A stretch of DNA of 64,000 nucleotides, from NCBI RefSeq assembly GCF_041146395.1, contig NC_090990.1, positions 41,922,001 to 41,986,000 of the forward strand, written 5' to 3'. This DNA is from Eulemur rufifrons (lineage: Eukaryota > Chordata > Mammalia > Primates > Lemuridae). The notes beneath the pieces were generated by a model that saw only the letters and a program-made list of their open reading frames with translations, was not told where the DNA came from and did no database searches. A program made the translations under genes and the position numbers. Positions 23,683 through 33,848 of the stretch are shown piece after piece (positions within the stretch are counted from its first letter, which is position 1; every line of letters begins with the position of its first letter).

Positions 23683-24370
23683 TTCATGAATATGTTAATT
23701 CCAAAAATCTTAAGTAAAACTTTTGCATTTTTTCCTAACATATCTGTATTCATCTGAAGACATTTCTAAAATGATGAGCTACTACGGAAAACAGCTCAGC
23801 AATTCCTCAAAAAGTTAAACCTGGAGTTACCATATGATCCAGCAATCCCACTCTTAAGTATATAGACCCAAGGAATTAAAAACATGTATGTGAACCATCA
23901 TAGCAGCACTAGTCATAATAGCCAAAAAGTGGAAATGATCTAAATGTTCATCAAGTGATATGGCCATAAATGAAATGTGGTACATCCATCCATACAACGG
24001 AATATTCGTTGGCAATAAAAGAAATGATGCTACAAAATGGATGAACCTTAAAAACATTTTGCTAAGTGAAAGAAGCTGGTAACAAAAGACGACATATTAT
24101 ACGACTACATTTTTTTGAAATGTTCAGAATAGGCAAATTTATAGAGAAAGAAAGTTGATCAGTGGTTGCCATGGAATGGGGGAAGGTGGAAGAGGAATGA
24201 GGAGTGATTGCTATGGGTATAGCTTCTGCAAGGATGAAAATGTTCTAAAATCGGTGGTGCTGATGGTTACCTAACTCTGTGAGTATACTAAAAACCAGTG
24301 ACTCGTGTGTTTTAAATGGATGAATTGTATGGTATGTGAATTATATCTCAATAAAGCTGTTTTAAAAATA
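23683..24370 (+). mobile_element. L1 3' end (old subfamily)
   Basis: From about 23770 the sequence matches an L1 3' region: 'cctcaaaaagttaaacctgg', 'atccagcaatcccactctta', 'gcaataaaagaaatgatgct', ending 'ctcaataaagctgttttaaa'. Positions 23683-23863, including about 85 bases that do not look like L1, recur at 24811-24992. Confidence 0.8.
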
Positions 24371-24810
24371 CCATTACAACCCAAGTAAAACCCTTTCTCT
24401 AAACCAAGAGGATTTATAGTCCTTTTATTTCAAGGGGCATCTGAGAAATTTAAAAATTCCAGAGGGGGGGAAAAAAGATAACAGAGCCTCATCTTTATAA
24501 TAAGGCTATGCACATAAAGAAGCATTAGCTAATCCTATCATATGGGTTTCATAAATCTTCTATAAATACTGTATGTAAAGTGTTTATGGAGGGTGTGACC
24601 TCACTACAGTTCAGAGGCTCCCAACCAGGAGGTCCGGAAGTACCTGCAACGTCTTTCTCACCCAGCTCTCTCTTCTCCAGGCACAGGGCCCCAGGCTCTG
24701 CTCCCACTTACCTTCCAACTCGTCTGGCTCTTCTGCCTCCAGTTCGCCTACCCTGCAATCCAATCATCTCTCTCACACCCGAATCAGCTTAAATTCCCTC
24801 CTCAAAACTT
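24371..24810. other. Unassigned intronic sequence
   Basis: Possible worn L2-like sequence at 24640-24800; otherwise nothing recognised. Confidence 0.35.
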
Positions 24811-24992
24811 TTCATGAATATGTTAATTCCAAAGGCCTGCTGTAAAACTCTTGTATTTTTTCCTTGTATATTTTAGCTAGCCTTATGATATTTCTAAAAC
24901 GGGGCAGCCGCTATGAAAAACAGTTTGGCAGCTCCTCAAAAAGTTAAACGTAGAGTTACCGTAGGACCCAGCAATTCTACTCCTAGGTATAT
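24811..24992 (+). repeat. Second copy of L1-containing segment
   Basis: Starts with the same 23 bases as 23683 (ttcatgaatatgttaattcc and three A) and continues through the shared non-L1 part into the L1 part. It ends near 'cctaggtatat'. It is visibly diverged from the first copy and has no L1 3' end. Confidence 0.8.
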
Positions 24993-25069
24993 GCTGTGGT
25001 TGGCTTCTAGATGAAATTTTCCCTAATAAAAAGAAAAACGAAAACCAAAATAAAACTCTATTTGCGGTG

Positions 25070-25545
25070 CTGGTCCTCCAAAATAAAGTTCAAATTCCTT
25101 AGATGCCTGCCATTTACAGCCGCCTTTCACAATCTAGCTCTCACCTATCTCTCCAGCCACATCTTCAACATTCTCCCTTCTTTTCCTACACAATGCAAAT
25201 ATATGACACTTACATTCCAGCCTCCAGCTACCCACCCTTCCTAAATATGTCCCCGCTTCCAAGTCTCAGCACCTGTGTTTCCCTCTGCTGCAATACCCAC
25301 TCCCCTTTCCTGGCTTGGGAGCTATTATTTATTTTCCAAGACGGAGCTCCAGGGCCTCAGGCAAACTTCATCACTCTTCACTGTGTTTCTATGGGCCCTC
25401 CCTCAAGGCTCCGAGGGCATCCTTTAATATAGTGTTTGCCATTATGCAAAAGTCTGTTTCCCTTTCATCAGCCTGGCAATTACAAGGGCAAGGAAATTCT
25501 GGGGACTAGTACATAGTAGGTGCTCAAGAAACATCTGCAGAAAAT
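25070..25545 (+). repeat. L2 LINE
   Basis: Contains 'ccaaaataaagttcaaattc', 'ctctcacctatctctccagc', 'gcaaacttcatcactcttca' and 'gtacatagtaggtgctcaag', following the L2 ORF2 C-terminus into its 3' end. Confidence 0.7.
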
Positions 25546-25549
25546 GAGA

Positions 25550-26055
25550 CTTATAGTTGAAAGACAGATACAAACATAGACTTAATTAAATAGGCTCTCT
25601 AGAAATTATACTGATTGATACCGCAAACTAATTTGAGGGCCAGATATAAAGAAACCATCAATGAGAACAGCTTCCTTCGTGTCAATGTAATCATGTGTAT
25701 TATGTGCTTTAGGGGATACATAAACAGGAACCAAAGCATACTGCTTATTATGACAAGGCGCTTACGCTGATTTGCATTTCTTTGCAAAACTCCCTAGGCA
25801 TATAATTTTGTTAATTTGTGACAAACCTCAAAAACACACTTACCACCAATACCCTGATTGCAATATATACTTTCAACGCACACAGAAATCATGTTCCTTT
25901 CAAAGGTTTCCAAAAGAGTCTTATGTGTGTTGTTTGGTTTGGTTTGTTTTTAAATTTGAGAATTTTAATGCAGATCATAATTTATAATTTAACCGGGGCC
26001 TAAGGGAAGAAGAGCTTCACAAGGATGTTCAAGGACCTGACCTGGCCTTCCTCTG
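25550..26055. other. Unassigned intronic sequence
   Basis: A/T-rich; no family or exon recognised. Confidence 0.4.
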
Positions 26056-26059
26056 AAGG

Positions 26060-26180
26060 TTGGCACTGCCAATTAATGTATGACCTTGAGAAAATTATTT
26101 AATCTGAGACTCAGTTTCATCCTCGGTCAAATGAGAATAATTCCTACCTCAAGAGGTTGTTGAAATGCTTTAAAAAAGCA
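26060..26180 (+). repeat. MIR SINE
   Basis: Contains 'atgtatgaccttgagaaaat', 'ctgagactcagtttcatcct' and 'tcaagaggttgttgaaatg'. Confidence 0.75.
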
Positions 26181-26184
26181 AAAA

Positions 26185-26670
26185 CTTTGAAAACATGGGT
26201 TCCCTTTCTTCTCTCCCGAGATGCGTCATTTGGAAAAGGTGGCGCCTGCTCAAGCTCAAATCATTCAGCACTGATCTTTGGTAATAAGCACTTTCTAGAA
26301 CAAAGACCAGCTTGAAGAAAAGTAAGATAGCAAAAAACTGCCTAGTCCTTCAAATTTGCCCCATGTATCTCTGGCCTCACTCAACTAACATCCACTGATT
26401 TGGATTAAAAGTTAAACCTGTTTGTCTTGTTCCTCTTTCAATTGACATAGGCAAGAGACGACAACAGAGCTCTCTGGAGAACTGTACCTTGTAAATGATA
26501 TAAAATTTCAAACTGGCAAGTAAACATCAGAAAAGCGAAATGGTATAAAGGCAAGACCTTGGTTCTAGGTCCTGCTCTTCCACTATCGTTGGACTAATCA
26601 ATCTAGGCTTCAGGTCCCCGTATGTGAATGGAGGGCACTGATCAGGACATGGTGACTATGATGACAACAG
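26185..26670. other. Unassigned intronic sequence
   Basis: No family or exon recognised. Confidence 0.4.
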
Positions 26671-26674
26671 CAAT

Positions 26675-26885
26675 CACCTGTTGTGTATCTATGTACCATG
26701 CACTATACCAGGCATGCCCTTGCTCTGTCACAATGCACATAGCATCCCATTTGGCGCATAGTATCCCATTTTACAAATGAGGGAATTGAGGCCTCAGAGA
26801 GATTAAGTAACTTGCCTAAGCGTCTATAGCTAATAATGGTCAGCAAACTCCAATCTGACTCCAAAGCCTGTGTGCTATTTCCCCC
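26675..26885 (-). repeat. MIR SINE with a small internal duplication
   Basis: Antisense MIR: 'cattttacaaatgagggaat', 'tgaggcctcagagagattaa', 'gtaacttgcctaagcgtcta'. Inside it, a 15-base segment (catagYatcccattt) is repeated at about 26738-26752 and 26757-26771. Confidence 0.8.
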
Positions 26886-26889
26886 CTCA

Positions 26890-27955
26890 GACCTCCCACT
26901 CTTCCCCAACTCAAAAAGCCCTATTTTTCTGAGCTAAAAAATGACCTTGGTACTGTTGATAATTAAATCTCCAAAGTACTTCCAAATACTAAGGAGTCCA
27001 TGAACCTAGGCAATGAAGAATTGCTGCAAGGTATTTTCTTTATTATGCCCAGAGAGGCTTATTCATCACCCTTTAAGCTGTTTTGCAATTATTTACGTGT
27101 AACTTTGTCTACTCTGCTGCCCAATAATATCTTTAAGACTCATACGTGTGTCTTATAATGGGCCCTCTAAAACATGCTGTACATATTTGGATTTAATAAA
27201 ATTGAAATAAATGAAATGGAAAGAAATAGAAAACAGTGAGTCTCCATGGCATGGGCTGCGCTGAACAGTGGGCAGCAGGGTACACTGAGGAGAGCTTGGG
27301 AAACTTGGCGACTACTTTCTAACTGGGGAGGCGCCTCATTAGAAACTTCTCTGAACTGCGGCTTTCTCATCTCTTAAAGGGATCTCATATCTATACCACA
27401 TGACTGTCCTGAACAATCAATACGGCGACTGACACAGCAGCTCCCTTCCTCGGGACGTATGGAGAGTGCCTGGGTGACAAGCGTATTGACCATTTCCAAT
27501 CATCGCTGTTCTTTTAGTTAGGTTTTCTCCTGGGCTGTCCAATGACACAGATAAGAGTTGACCCTCAAACAGACCATTTGTCCAAATTCTCTCCCGCCCT
27601 TTCTAAGGCATATTTGTCTTTCTCTCAAGATGATACGCCCTTCTCCCTTTCAAAGGGGGATAATGCCACCACCAAAGGCTTCTGAGGTCCTTGCACTCTG
27701 ACTTCCCAGACGGGGTCAGAAACCCGCCACTGCTTTTCTTCAGCTAATGGAAAACATTTGTGTCCACGCTGCCTAGTTTCTTTCTTAGGATTCTCCTCAG
27801 AATGTTTTTCCTTAATATATTTTCCTTAATATATATTGCTGCCAAAAAACTGAAGGAGGATTTTGTAGAACCATTGAGGAGTACAGAAACTGAAAAGGAA
27901 AGGAAAATACTCCTATTACCATACATAAGAGCAACATAATACCCACCTGGTAATA
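26890..27955. other. Unassigned intronic sequence with short duplication
   Basis: No family or exon recognised. A short direct repeat of the unit tttccttaatata lies at about 27806-27835. Confidence 0.45.
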
Positions 27956-27959
27956 AGAA

Positions 27960-28150
27960 AGCGCTTTTTAACTTTTCAAAATGCTTTCAGATTCATTATC
28001 TCACCTGAGCGTCACCACACAAGGGTGTTACTAGGTTTGGTATTTTACAGATGAGGAAATTGAAGCCTGGAGAGGTTTAGTTATTTTTGCCCAAGTCACA
28101 CCTACGGTGTTAGCTTTATGTCAGGACTCAAACCCAGATCTGGGTAAATC
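27960..28150 (-). repeat. MIR SINE
   Basis: Contains 'tcattatctcacctgagcgt', 'ttttacagatgaggaaattg' and 'aggactcaaacccagatctg' in antisense MIR order. Confidence 0.8.
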
Positions 28151-28630
28151 CAAACCTAGTATTGTTTCTATAATGCTCTGCCAAACTCACTTTGATATTT
28201 TAAAAGGTCTGTTTAGGAATCTAATTTATTCCTGTTCACCTTTCACTCATGCACAAACTTCAATAGCTCAAAAGAAAATATTTAGAGCTACCACCTCATT
28301 TATCCAAAGTGGTCACCTGGCTGGCAACTTCGACTACATAGAACTCAGCTTATATAAGATAAATAAAGATTCCAGCCTCTCAGCAATTAGAAACAAGACA
28401 AAGTCCTTGCATTAAAAGGCACAGGACCCCTTCAGGCCTGCACTTCTCAGAGGTAATATTTCCCTTTGAAAGAATTCTAACAACCTTGATTATCTTTACC
28501 AAAAAAGACAGGTGCACTGGCCACAAACAAACAAACAAAAAGTACAGACAACCTAACAATGCAGAAAGTGCCAGAACATTCAGTGCAGGGACAAAAAGCC
28601 CCACTACACAATTCACTTGCCCTTAAGACA
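28151..28630. other. Unassigned intronic sequence
   Basis: No family or exon recognised. Confidence 0.4.
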
Positions 28631-28634
28631 TCCG

Positions 28635-28800
28635 CAGCATAGTGATTCTAAAATTGACCTGATAAGAATCACCCGCAGCTTTTATGAAATACAGAATGCC
28701 AGGCCCTGGCCCAAAGCCTAATAAATCTGAATATCCTGGGAAGGAGTCTGAGAATCTGTATTTCCTACCAGATGGGTCCCTTACTGAGTTAGTTTATGAA
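28635..28800. repeat. MER5-like hAT relic
   Basis: Contains 'gaatcacccgcagcttttat', 'aatgccaggccctggcccaa' and 'gagtctgagaatctgtattt', the MER5 pattern. Confidence 0.6.
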
Positions 28801-29690
28801 ATATTGACATAGTAGGCATCCCCAAAATAATAATAATATTACTCCTTGCATAATGTGTACTGAATTGAACTGACACATATGGTAGGGTTTCCCCATAAAA
28901 ATAACCACCCACACAAGGAAGAAGCCCTTGACTCTGGTCTCACTGGCATCACACTATGACCAACTGGGCTTGCCAGCCCCAACCACTGCATAGGAAGGGG
29001 CAAAGAACGAATCTCAAATTGACAGGTAATCAAAAGGGCTAAAAGTAGAAAAGGCTTTAGCAGTCTCCCCCAAAGGCAGCTACCCCTATGGAATATGTCT
29101 TAAGTGTAAGAGAAAGTTAAGGAAGAAAGAAAAAAGAGCTAAGAGGAAAAAAAAAAAAACCTAGCCATTTTGTACAATAAGGAAACAGAGGTTTTCAACC
29201 ACGGAGAAAGTCAACAGGGCTTACCTACTAAATGGAGTTTCCCTACTTTATGGCAATCCGTGAAGGATGCTTGGCTGAGCAGTTCACCAGTTGTTTAATG
29301 AAAATATGTTTCTATACTCTACGGTTCACCTGGTAAATTATCAAAACCTACTGAGTTATTAAAAACACATACTTACAGAATACCATAAGTGAGCAAAAAA
29401 AAGAGAGAAAGAGTCACCCCATGTGCTTGTTTACTTGTTCGTTTTTGATTATTACAAAGTTCAGGGAGCAGGTAAAAGGACACATCTGGCAAAGGAAGAA
29501 TCTAGCCAGTTTCTCAGCATATTGGATTAACTCTAGTAGAAGCAGTGCTTACCTTCCCTCCAGAATTAACACCAACTTAAGCTAATTTTCAGCATTAATT
29601 CTGTAGTCAAACATATAACACTTCAATTATTGGGTGCAAGAGAAGCAGTGACTAGGTTTCTACATCCCACGATTTACCAGCATAACCTCA
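28801..29690. other. Unassigned intronic sequence
   Basis: Includes an A-rich stretch at 29140-29158. No family or exon recognised. Confidence 0.4.
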
Positions 29691-29699
29691 TAAAATTGT

Positions 29700-30180
29700 T
29701 ATAGCTAGGAGTCTGAGAGATGATCTGGATTCTCATCTCTTCCCTTCATTGCAATGACAAAGACACTGAAGCCCAGAGAATGCAAGTGAATTTTTCCAAA
29801 GTTGCACAACATCGTAGAGGCAGCACAAGACCAGAACTCATGTCTCTAGGCTGGTCATTTTTGTGATGATTCACAGAGCGAATGTATGATGAAGAGCCCA
29901 ACAGAGTGGATGCATGAGGTAGACATTCAATAAATGTGTCTTTTCTCTCTGGTAGAAATGGGTCACAGCATGGTTGATGGTGACCTTGGACATTAGGCAT
30001 AATCCCATCCAACTAGTCATTTTGCAGAGGGGAAAAAAAAAACTGAGATCCACAGAAAACCCACTTGTCCACAACCACACCAATTAGATAGTGGCACTGG
30101 CCAACGTGGAACTCAAAGCTTCTGACTCCAAGTCTCTCTTTCTATTCACTATACCATGTTCCCTCATCTCACTATTGAAA
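29700..30180 (-). repeat. Antisense MIR-like fragments
   Basis: Two worn pieces: one at about 29740-29850 ('agacactgaagcccagagaa', 'ccagaactcatgtctctagg') and one at about 30040-30170 ('ctgagatccacagaaaaccc', 'gtggaactcaaagcttctga'). Confidence 0.5.
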
Positions 30181-30499
30181 GCAAAGAGTTTAGTAATAAT
30201 ACATGATGACTCTCTCTATCCCATATGTGGAAACTGTTCTAGAGTTTTATCTCCATTTAACTGCAAATCAAAAATGTCCCAAAACATTCTGGAACAACCA
30301 AATTAAATAGCATTCTGACCACCTAAATTTTACATTACTGACCAGAAGTCATGGACCACCTTTATTCATCTCCTTTGATGCAAATGTGTAACTGGGAAAT
30401 GTGGAGAGGCAGGACTTTCTGCAAACTGAGCTTGAGGATTTTCTGATGCAAATCTGAGTTTCAAGATTCTTCAGAGGGGGAAACTACTCCACTCAGGTT

Positions 30500-30680
30500 G
30501 AACTGAGAATTGCAGATCAACTCATATTGACTTACGTGTGAATCTGTCCTTCCCTTCTCTGAGATGTGGTTTTCAGGTCTATAAAATGGAGACAATCTGT
30601 TCATAGGGGTTACATTGAAGAGTACATAAGTTAATTTATATAAAAAAGAGGCTAACAGAGCTCAGAAAGACAGTTGGTGT
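30500..30680 (+). repeat. MIR SINE fragment
   Basis: Contains 'ttcaggtctataaaatggag' and 'ggttacattgaagagtacat', a worn MIR core and 3' part. Confidence 0.6.
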
Positions 30681-30689
30681 TCCTTCCTC

Positions 30690-32610
30690 CTTGCCTGGGA
30701 ACTGTCTCTGTCTCTGCTGCTCTCATGTAATCCCATACACCAGAACCAATGCACAAAAAAACCGGAGGTGATAAATATTACTTAATTGAAACGATAACAA
30801 AATCAATTTCAGAAAAACTATCATGCAAAGATTCTTAACTATTTAAAAGCAATTATCCAGCAAAGATAGCTGTTCAATGGGAGACAAACTCCCATTGGTG
30901 TTATCTGACACCAGATTCTTTTGGCCTTCAAACAAGAGTGGACTTTTGTTTTTTTCACCAAGAATTTAACATTCCGAAAAGGTATGTGAAACAAGTTAAA
31001 CTACTTGCATATTTCCACTTACATAACACATAGCACATCAGCTTTTATTTTTTCCAGATACTAGGAGATGAAGCTTGGTATATATTCCTGTGGGAGAATA
31101 AACAGAAAACTGTCTCTCTTTTTAATATATTAGTGCCCTGTAATCCAGACCATATGATCAATAAACTATATAAAAATTAAATCATAGTGACAGTCTTAGG
31201 CAAAAAGTGAACTAAGTAGAAATACTTTTTTTTAGGACAGCGGTGTGTGGAATATTAAAATCACATGTTGTGCTATTAATTTTTCTTTTGGAAGCCAAAT
31301 ACAGTTTTCCAGCAGAAATATCTCAAGTAAATATTTATCTTACAAACAGATTTTCCTATTAAAAGCATTAGAGAGGCATTTAATTAGTGATATGATCATT
31401 TGGCCTGTGCTTTGGGGAGACACTGATCAATAAGTCACTTTGAAAATGACTTTGTTGCCATAATGTCTCTTTAAAACAGGGAGTTATGTGCCTCTTATGA
31501 TAAAATACATGGTCCTGAGTTCTGATACTTTACTGCTTTTCTGAGGTAAACAAAATCATCTGCTCAAACATAAGACCAACAGTGAATAAACAAAATAAAC
31601 AGATAGGTTTAGATTATTAGCTTGAGGGGACATGGGGATAGTTGGGGCAAATGTGCACGCATTGCCCTCCCCCCTTATCTGTACCGTCAGTGCACAATAC
31701 AGAGTATCTTGGGGTTTCTAGGTCCCTGACTAAACTACAGCTGGTGGGTGTGTCTCTTTTTACAAATTCCTTTACACTGCTTTTCTTTTTTCTTTAATAA
31801 GAATAAACCATCTCTTGGGACTGCCTTCCAAACTCACAAGAGTGGAAGGGAAATTGTACAAAGGCTGTCAAGCATGCTCAAGCTCTGCTTTCCTAATCAC
31901 AAAGTAGGAGGTGGGAGGGTCCCCTGCCCAGGCAGTCTGGAAAGCGCTTACCCTACCACCAACAAAACGCACTGAGTAAACACTGGGAGGCCCCAGGCGA
32001 GTTTACAGCAAACAACTTCAATGTGTTTAGTGCTTCCTTGTACTCTCCCTGGGCCGGGGGAGGGTCTTTTAAAACTTCAATAGCTTGGTTACAAGACTTT
32101 CGGTACTAATCTGTCCCACTGTGCATGATATTAAGCCAGCTGCCTTCAGCAAGGTAGGTCCCCCAGTGACAATTCTTTACACAGAATCTTAATGTTGAAT
32201 TAATATTAAGAGAGGTGGAAATGGGATACGCCACCTAAACTGCAGTGACCTTTGTTCCCTGCACAGAGCACAATTTCACCTTCAGCTGTCTCTCCTCATC
32301 TGAAGGGGGCCATTCCTGTTTTTAAACTCTAAAACTCCCACCTTTCTTCCATTCTCAAATTTACTATGGCTGGTCAAGTGGACACTGTGCAATAAGGACA
32401 CGGCTCCAGAGCGTCATGAACACCAGTGGAAGTGTAACTCCAGCCTAAGAAGTCTCTGGTTTGCACAATCTGTATGGACAAATCCATTTCAAAGGGGACT
32501 TAAGTCTCCATGCAGGAATTCTATTTTAAGGGAACTGAATTGGGAACACAGATGTTTCTTCAGTTAGCAGAGTTGGCAGAACAGCTCCTGGACCCAATCC
32601 GAGTTCTTAA
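30690..32610. other. Repeat-free block near the PLPP3 promoter
   Basis: About 1.9 kb of intron in which I recognise no interspersed repeat, lying 1.1-3 kb inside the gene from exon 1. It is A/T-rich on the left and mixed on the right. It contains a perfect 9-bp inverted repeat at 30875-30897 and a TEAD-like CATTCCT at about 32310. Absence of repeats and promoter proximity make it the best intronic enhancer candidate here; this is inference. Confidence 0.45.
30875..30897. other. Perfect inverted repeat (9-bp arms, 5-bp spacer)
   Basis: Arms caatgggag (30875-30883) and ctcccattg (30889-30897) are exact reverse complements around the spacer acaaa. It could form a small hairpin or a dyad site for a dimeric protein. 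Confidence 0.85.
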
Positions 32611-32619
32611 TGCAGGAAG

Positions 32620-32770
32620 GGGCTTGGAGAGCATCTACTTCAACCCACTCATTCAACTGCTGAGGAAACTGAGGCCAGCGAGGCAGTTAGTTAGGTAGCA
32701 CACCCAGCAAGTGGTAGAGTGGCAGTGTTCTGATGACAAGTACTCTGCACTTTCCATTACACCACGATTC
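32620..32770 (-). repeat. Antisense MIR-like fragment
   Basis: Contains 'tgctgaggaaactgaggcca' and 'cactttccattacaccacg', a common antisense old-SINE pattern. Confidence 0.55.
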
Positions 32771-32999
32771 GTTTTTTTTAAAAAAAAAAAATATCCTACG
32801 CTGACTTCAACCTTGGAACTCCTGTACATGCGTGTCAATAGCTTTCTCCCTCCCCCTACTGAGTTCATAAATCCTCCTCACCCTCCCACTCCAATTCCTT
32901 TCACTCCCACCGTTCTTCTAGCTGTGGCTTCTATCTTTGGAAAACAGACCAGCGCCTCAACTCTCTGCGAGTGCAATTAAATTGTGGTCCCCAAACAAG

Positions 33000-33165
33000 A
33001 CCGTGACTCGCTGCTGTCCTAGTAGTGCCTCAGTGCGCCCACCAGTGAAATGGGGCTCCTCGCCCCTACTGCACCCAATCAGGGAGAGGGCTAGTTACAA
33101 CTGATGCCCGGGGAACAGCCTACCAACTGGCACACAGTAGGCACTCAGGAAGTGACTGCTGAACC
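33000..33165 (+). repeat. Worn MIR fragment
   Basis: Contains 'gtgcctcagtgcgcccacca', 'gtgaaatggggctcctcg' and 'ggcacacagtaggcactca'. It lies about 550 bases inside intron 1. Confidence 0.5.
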
Positions 33166-33539
33166 CATGCCCCGCACCAAGCCCGGGGAGAGCACCTTCA
33201 GGAGAGAAGCAAGTGAAAAGATCAGCTTGCCAAGCCTGGCCAGGCCAGGCAGCAAAGGCGGAAGGGTTGGATGTTTACATACAGCGAGGGGAAGATAGCT
33301 CGGCTCCAGGCAGGAGCCCGGCTCTCCAGCTCTCCGGGCGATCCAATTGACTTGGATGGAGGGCGACCAGCTAGCTCTACGCTGGCTTTAGAACTCGGTT
33401 CAACCAACTTCCCCTGTGCTACAAGAGCGAACCCACACCTTTCGTGAGATCCCTGCCCGGGCTTCCAACTGGAGACGACTTTTAAGGAGCTGGTTTACAG
33501 CTGCCTGCAAACGCACAAGCACGCCCAAACGCACTAATT
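33166..33539. other. Promoter-proximal intron sequence
   Basis: G/C content rises toward the CpG island. No repeat or exon recognised. Confidence 0.45.
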
Positions 33540-33699
33540 TGCAGGCCGGGAAGTCGGTGGGATCGGGGAGGGCGGGGACCTCGGGGCCCGGGCGGCGCGC
33601 AGGCTCCCCAGGAAGGCAGCGGGGGCCCCCCGGAGCTGACAGCGCGGCGCGGCCCGGGGCCGGGCTGGGACGCGCGCCGAGGGCCGAGGGGCCGCGGGG

Positions 33700-33710
33700 C
33701 TGGGCTCACC
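33700..33710 (-). other. PLPP3: Splice donor of PLPP3 exon 1
   Basis: On the minus strand the coding sequence ATGG is followed at once by GTGAGCCCA, a near-consensus GT donor. The last exon base is 33710 and the intron starts at 33709. Reading past this point gives a proline- and arginine-rich translation unlike PLPP3, which supports splicing here. The leftover G fits the first base of the Ala codon that follows Met46 in the human protein. Confidence 0.93.
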
Positions 33711-33848
33711 CATGAAGAGGCAGAAGAGGTCGAGGCAGATGAGCAGCACCCGCTTGCTGCCGCTCTTCCTCGGGTTGTTGTTGAGCGCCGAGCTGCCGCC
33801 GTTCTTGCTCTCCGGTACGATCGCCTTGTCGTATTTGTAGTTTTGCAT
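33710..33848 (-). CDS. PLPP3: PLPP3 first coding exon (lipid phosphate phosphatase 3), partial
   Basis: PLPP3 is a six-span membrane phosphatase that removes phosphate from lysophosphatidic acid, sphingosine-1-phosphate, phosphatidate and ceramide-1-phosphate at the plasma membrane and in internal membranes. This exon encodes residues 1-46 and the first base of codon 47. It begins MQNYKYDKAIVPESK, which I recognise as the PLPP3 N-terminus, has an Asn run at 23-25 and a basic patch around 27-33, and ends in the hydrophobic start of membrane span 1 (VLLICLDLFCLFM). The three catalytic phosphatase motifs are encoded by later exons outside the window; the human protein has 311 residues. The start at 33848 was chosen because it matches the family N-terminus and is the only ATG for about 670 bases upstream. 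It has G at -3 and C at +4, an adequate context. Exon and intron meet after the first base of a codon (phase 1). Compared with the human protein as I recall it, residue 20 is Ser not Pro and residue 28 is Lys not Arg. Confidence 0.96.

Larger units (their letters stand above)
1..33709 (-). other. PLPP3: PLPP3 intron 1 (5' part; acceptor not in window)
   Basis: Everything left of the exon 1 donor is intron. No minus-strand frame encodes the next expected part of the protein, which continues span 1 and the first extracellular loop, so exon 2 lies to the left of position 1. The interval contains only repeats and non-coding sequence, with no convincing independent gene on either strand. A first intron of more than 33 kb is consistent with the long first intron I recall for primate PLPP3. 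Confidence 0.85.

Noticed and set aside
1..33700. Search for PLPP3 exon 2 on the minus strand
   Set aside because: No minus-strand frame encodes the expected continuation of membrane span 1 and the first extracellular loop, so exon 2 is placed outside the window.
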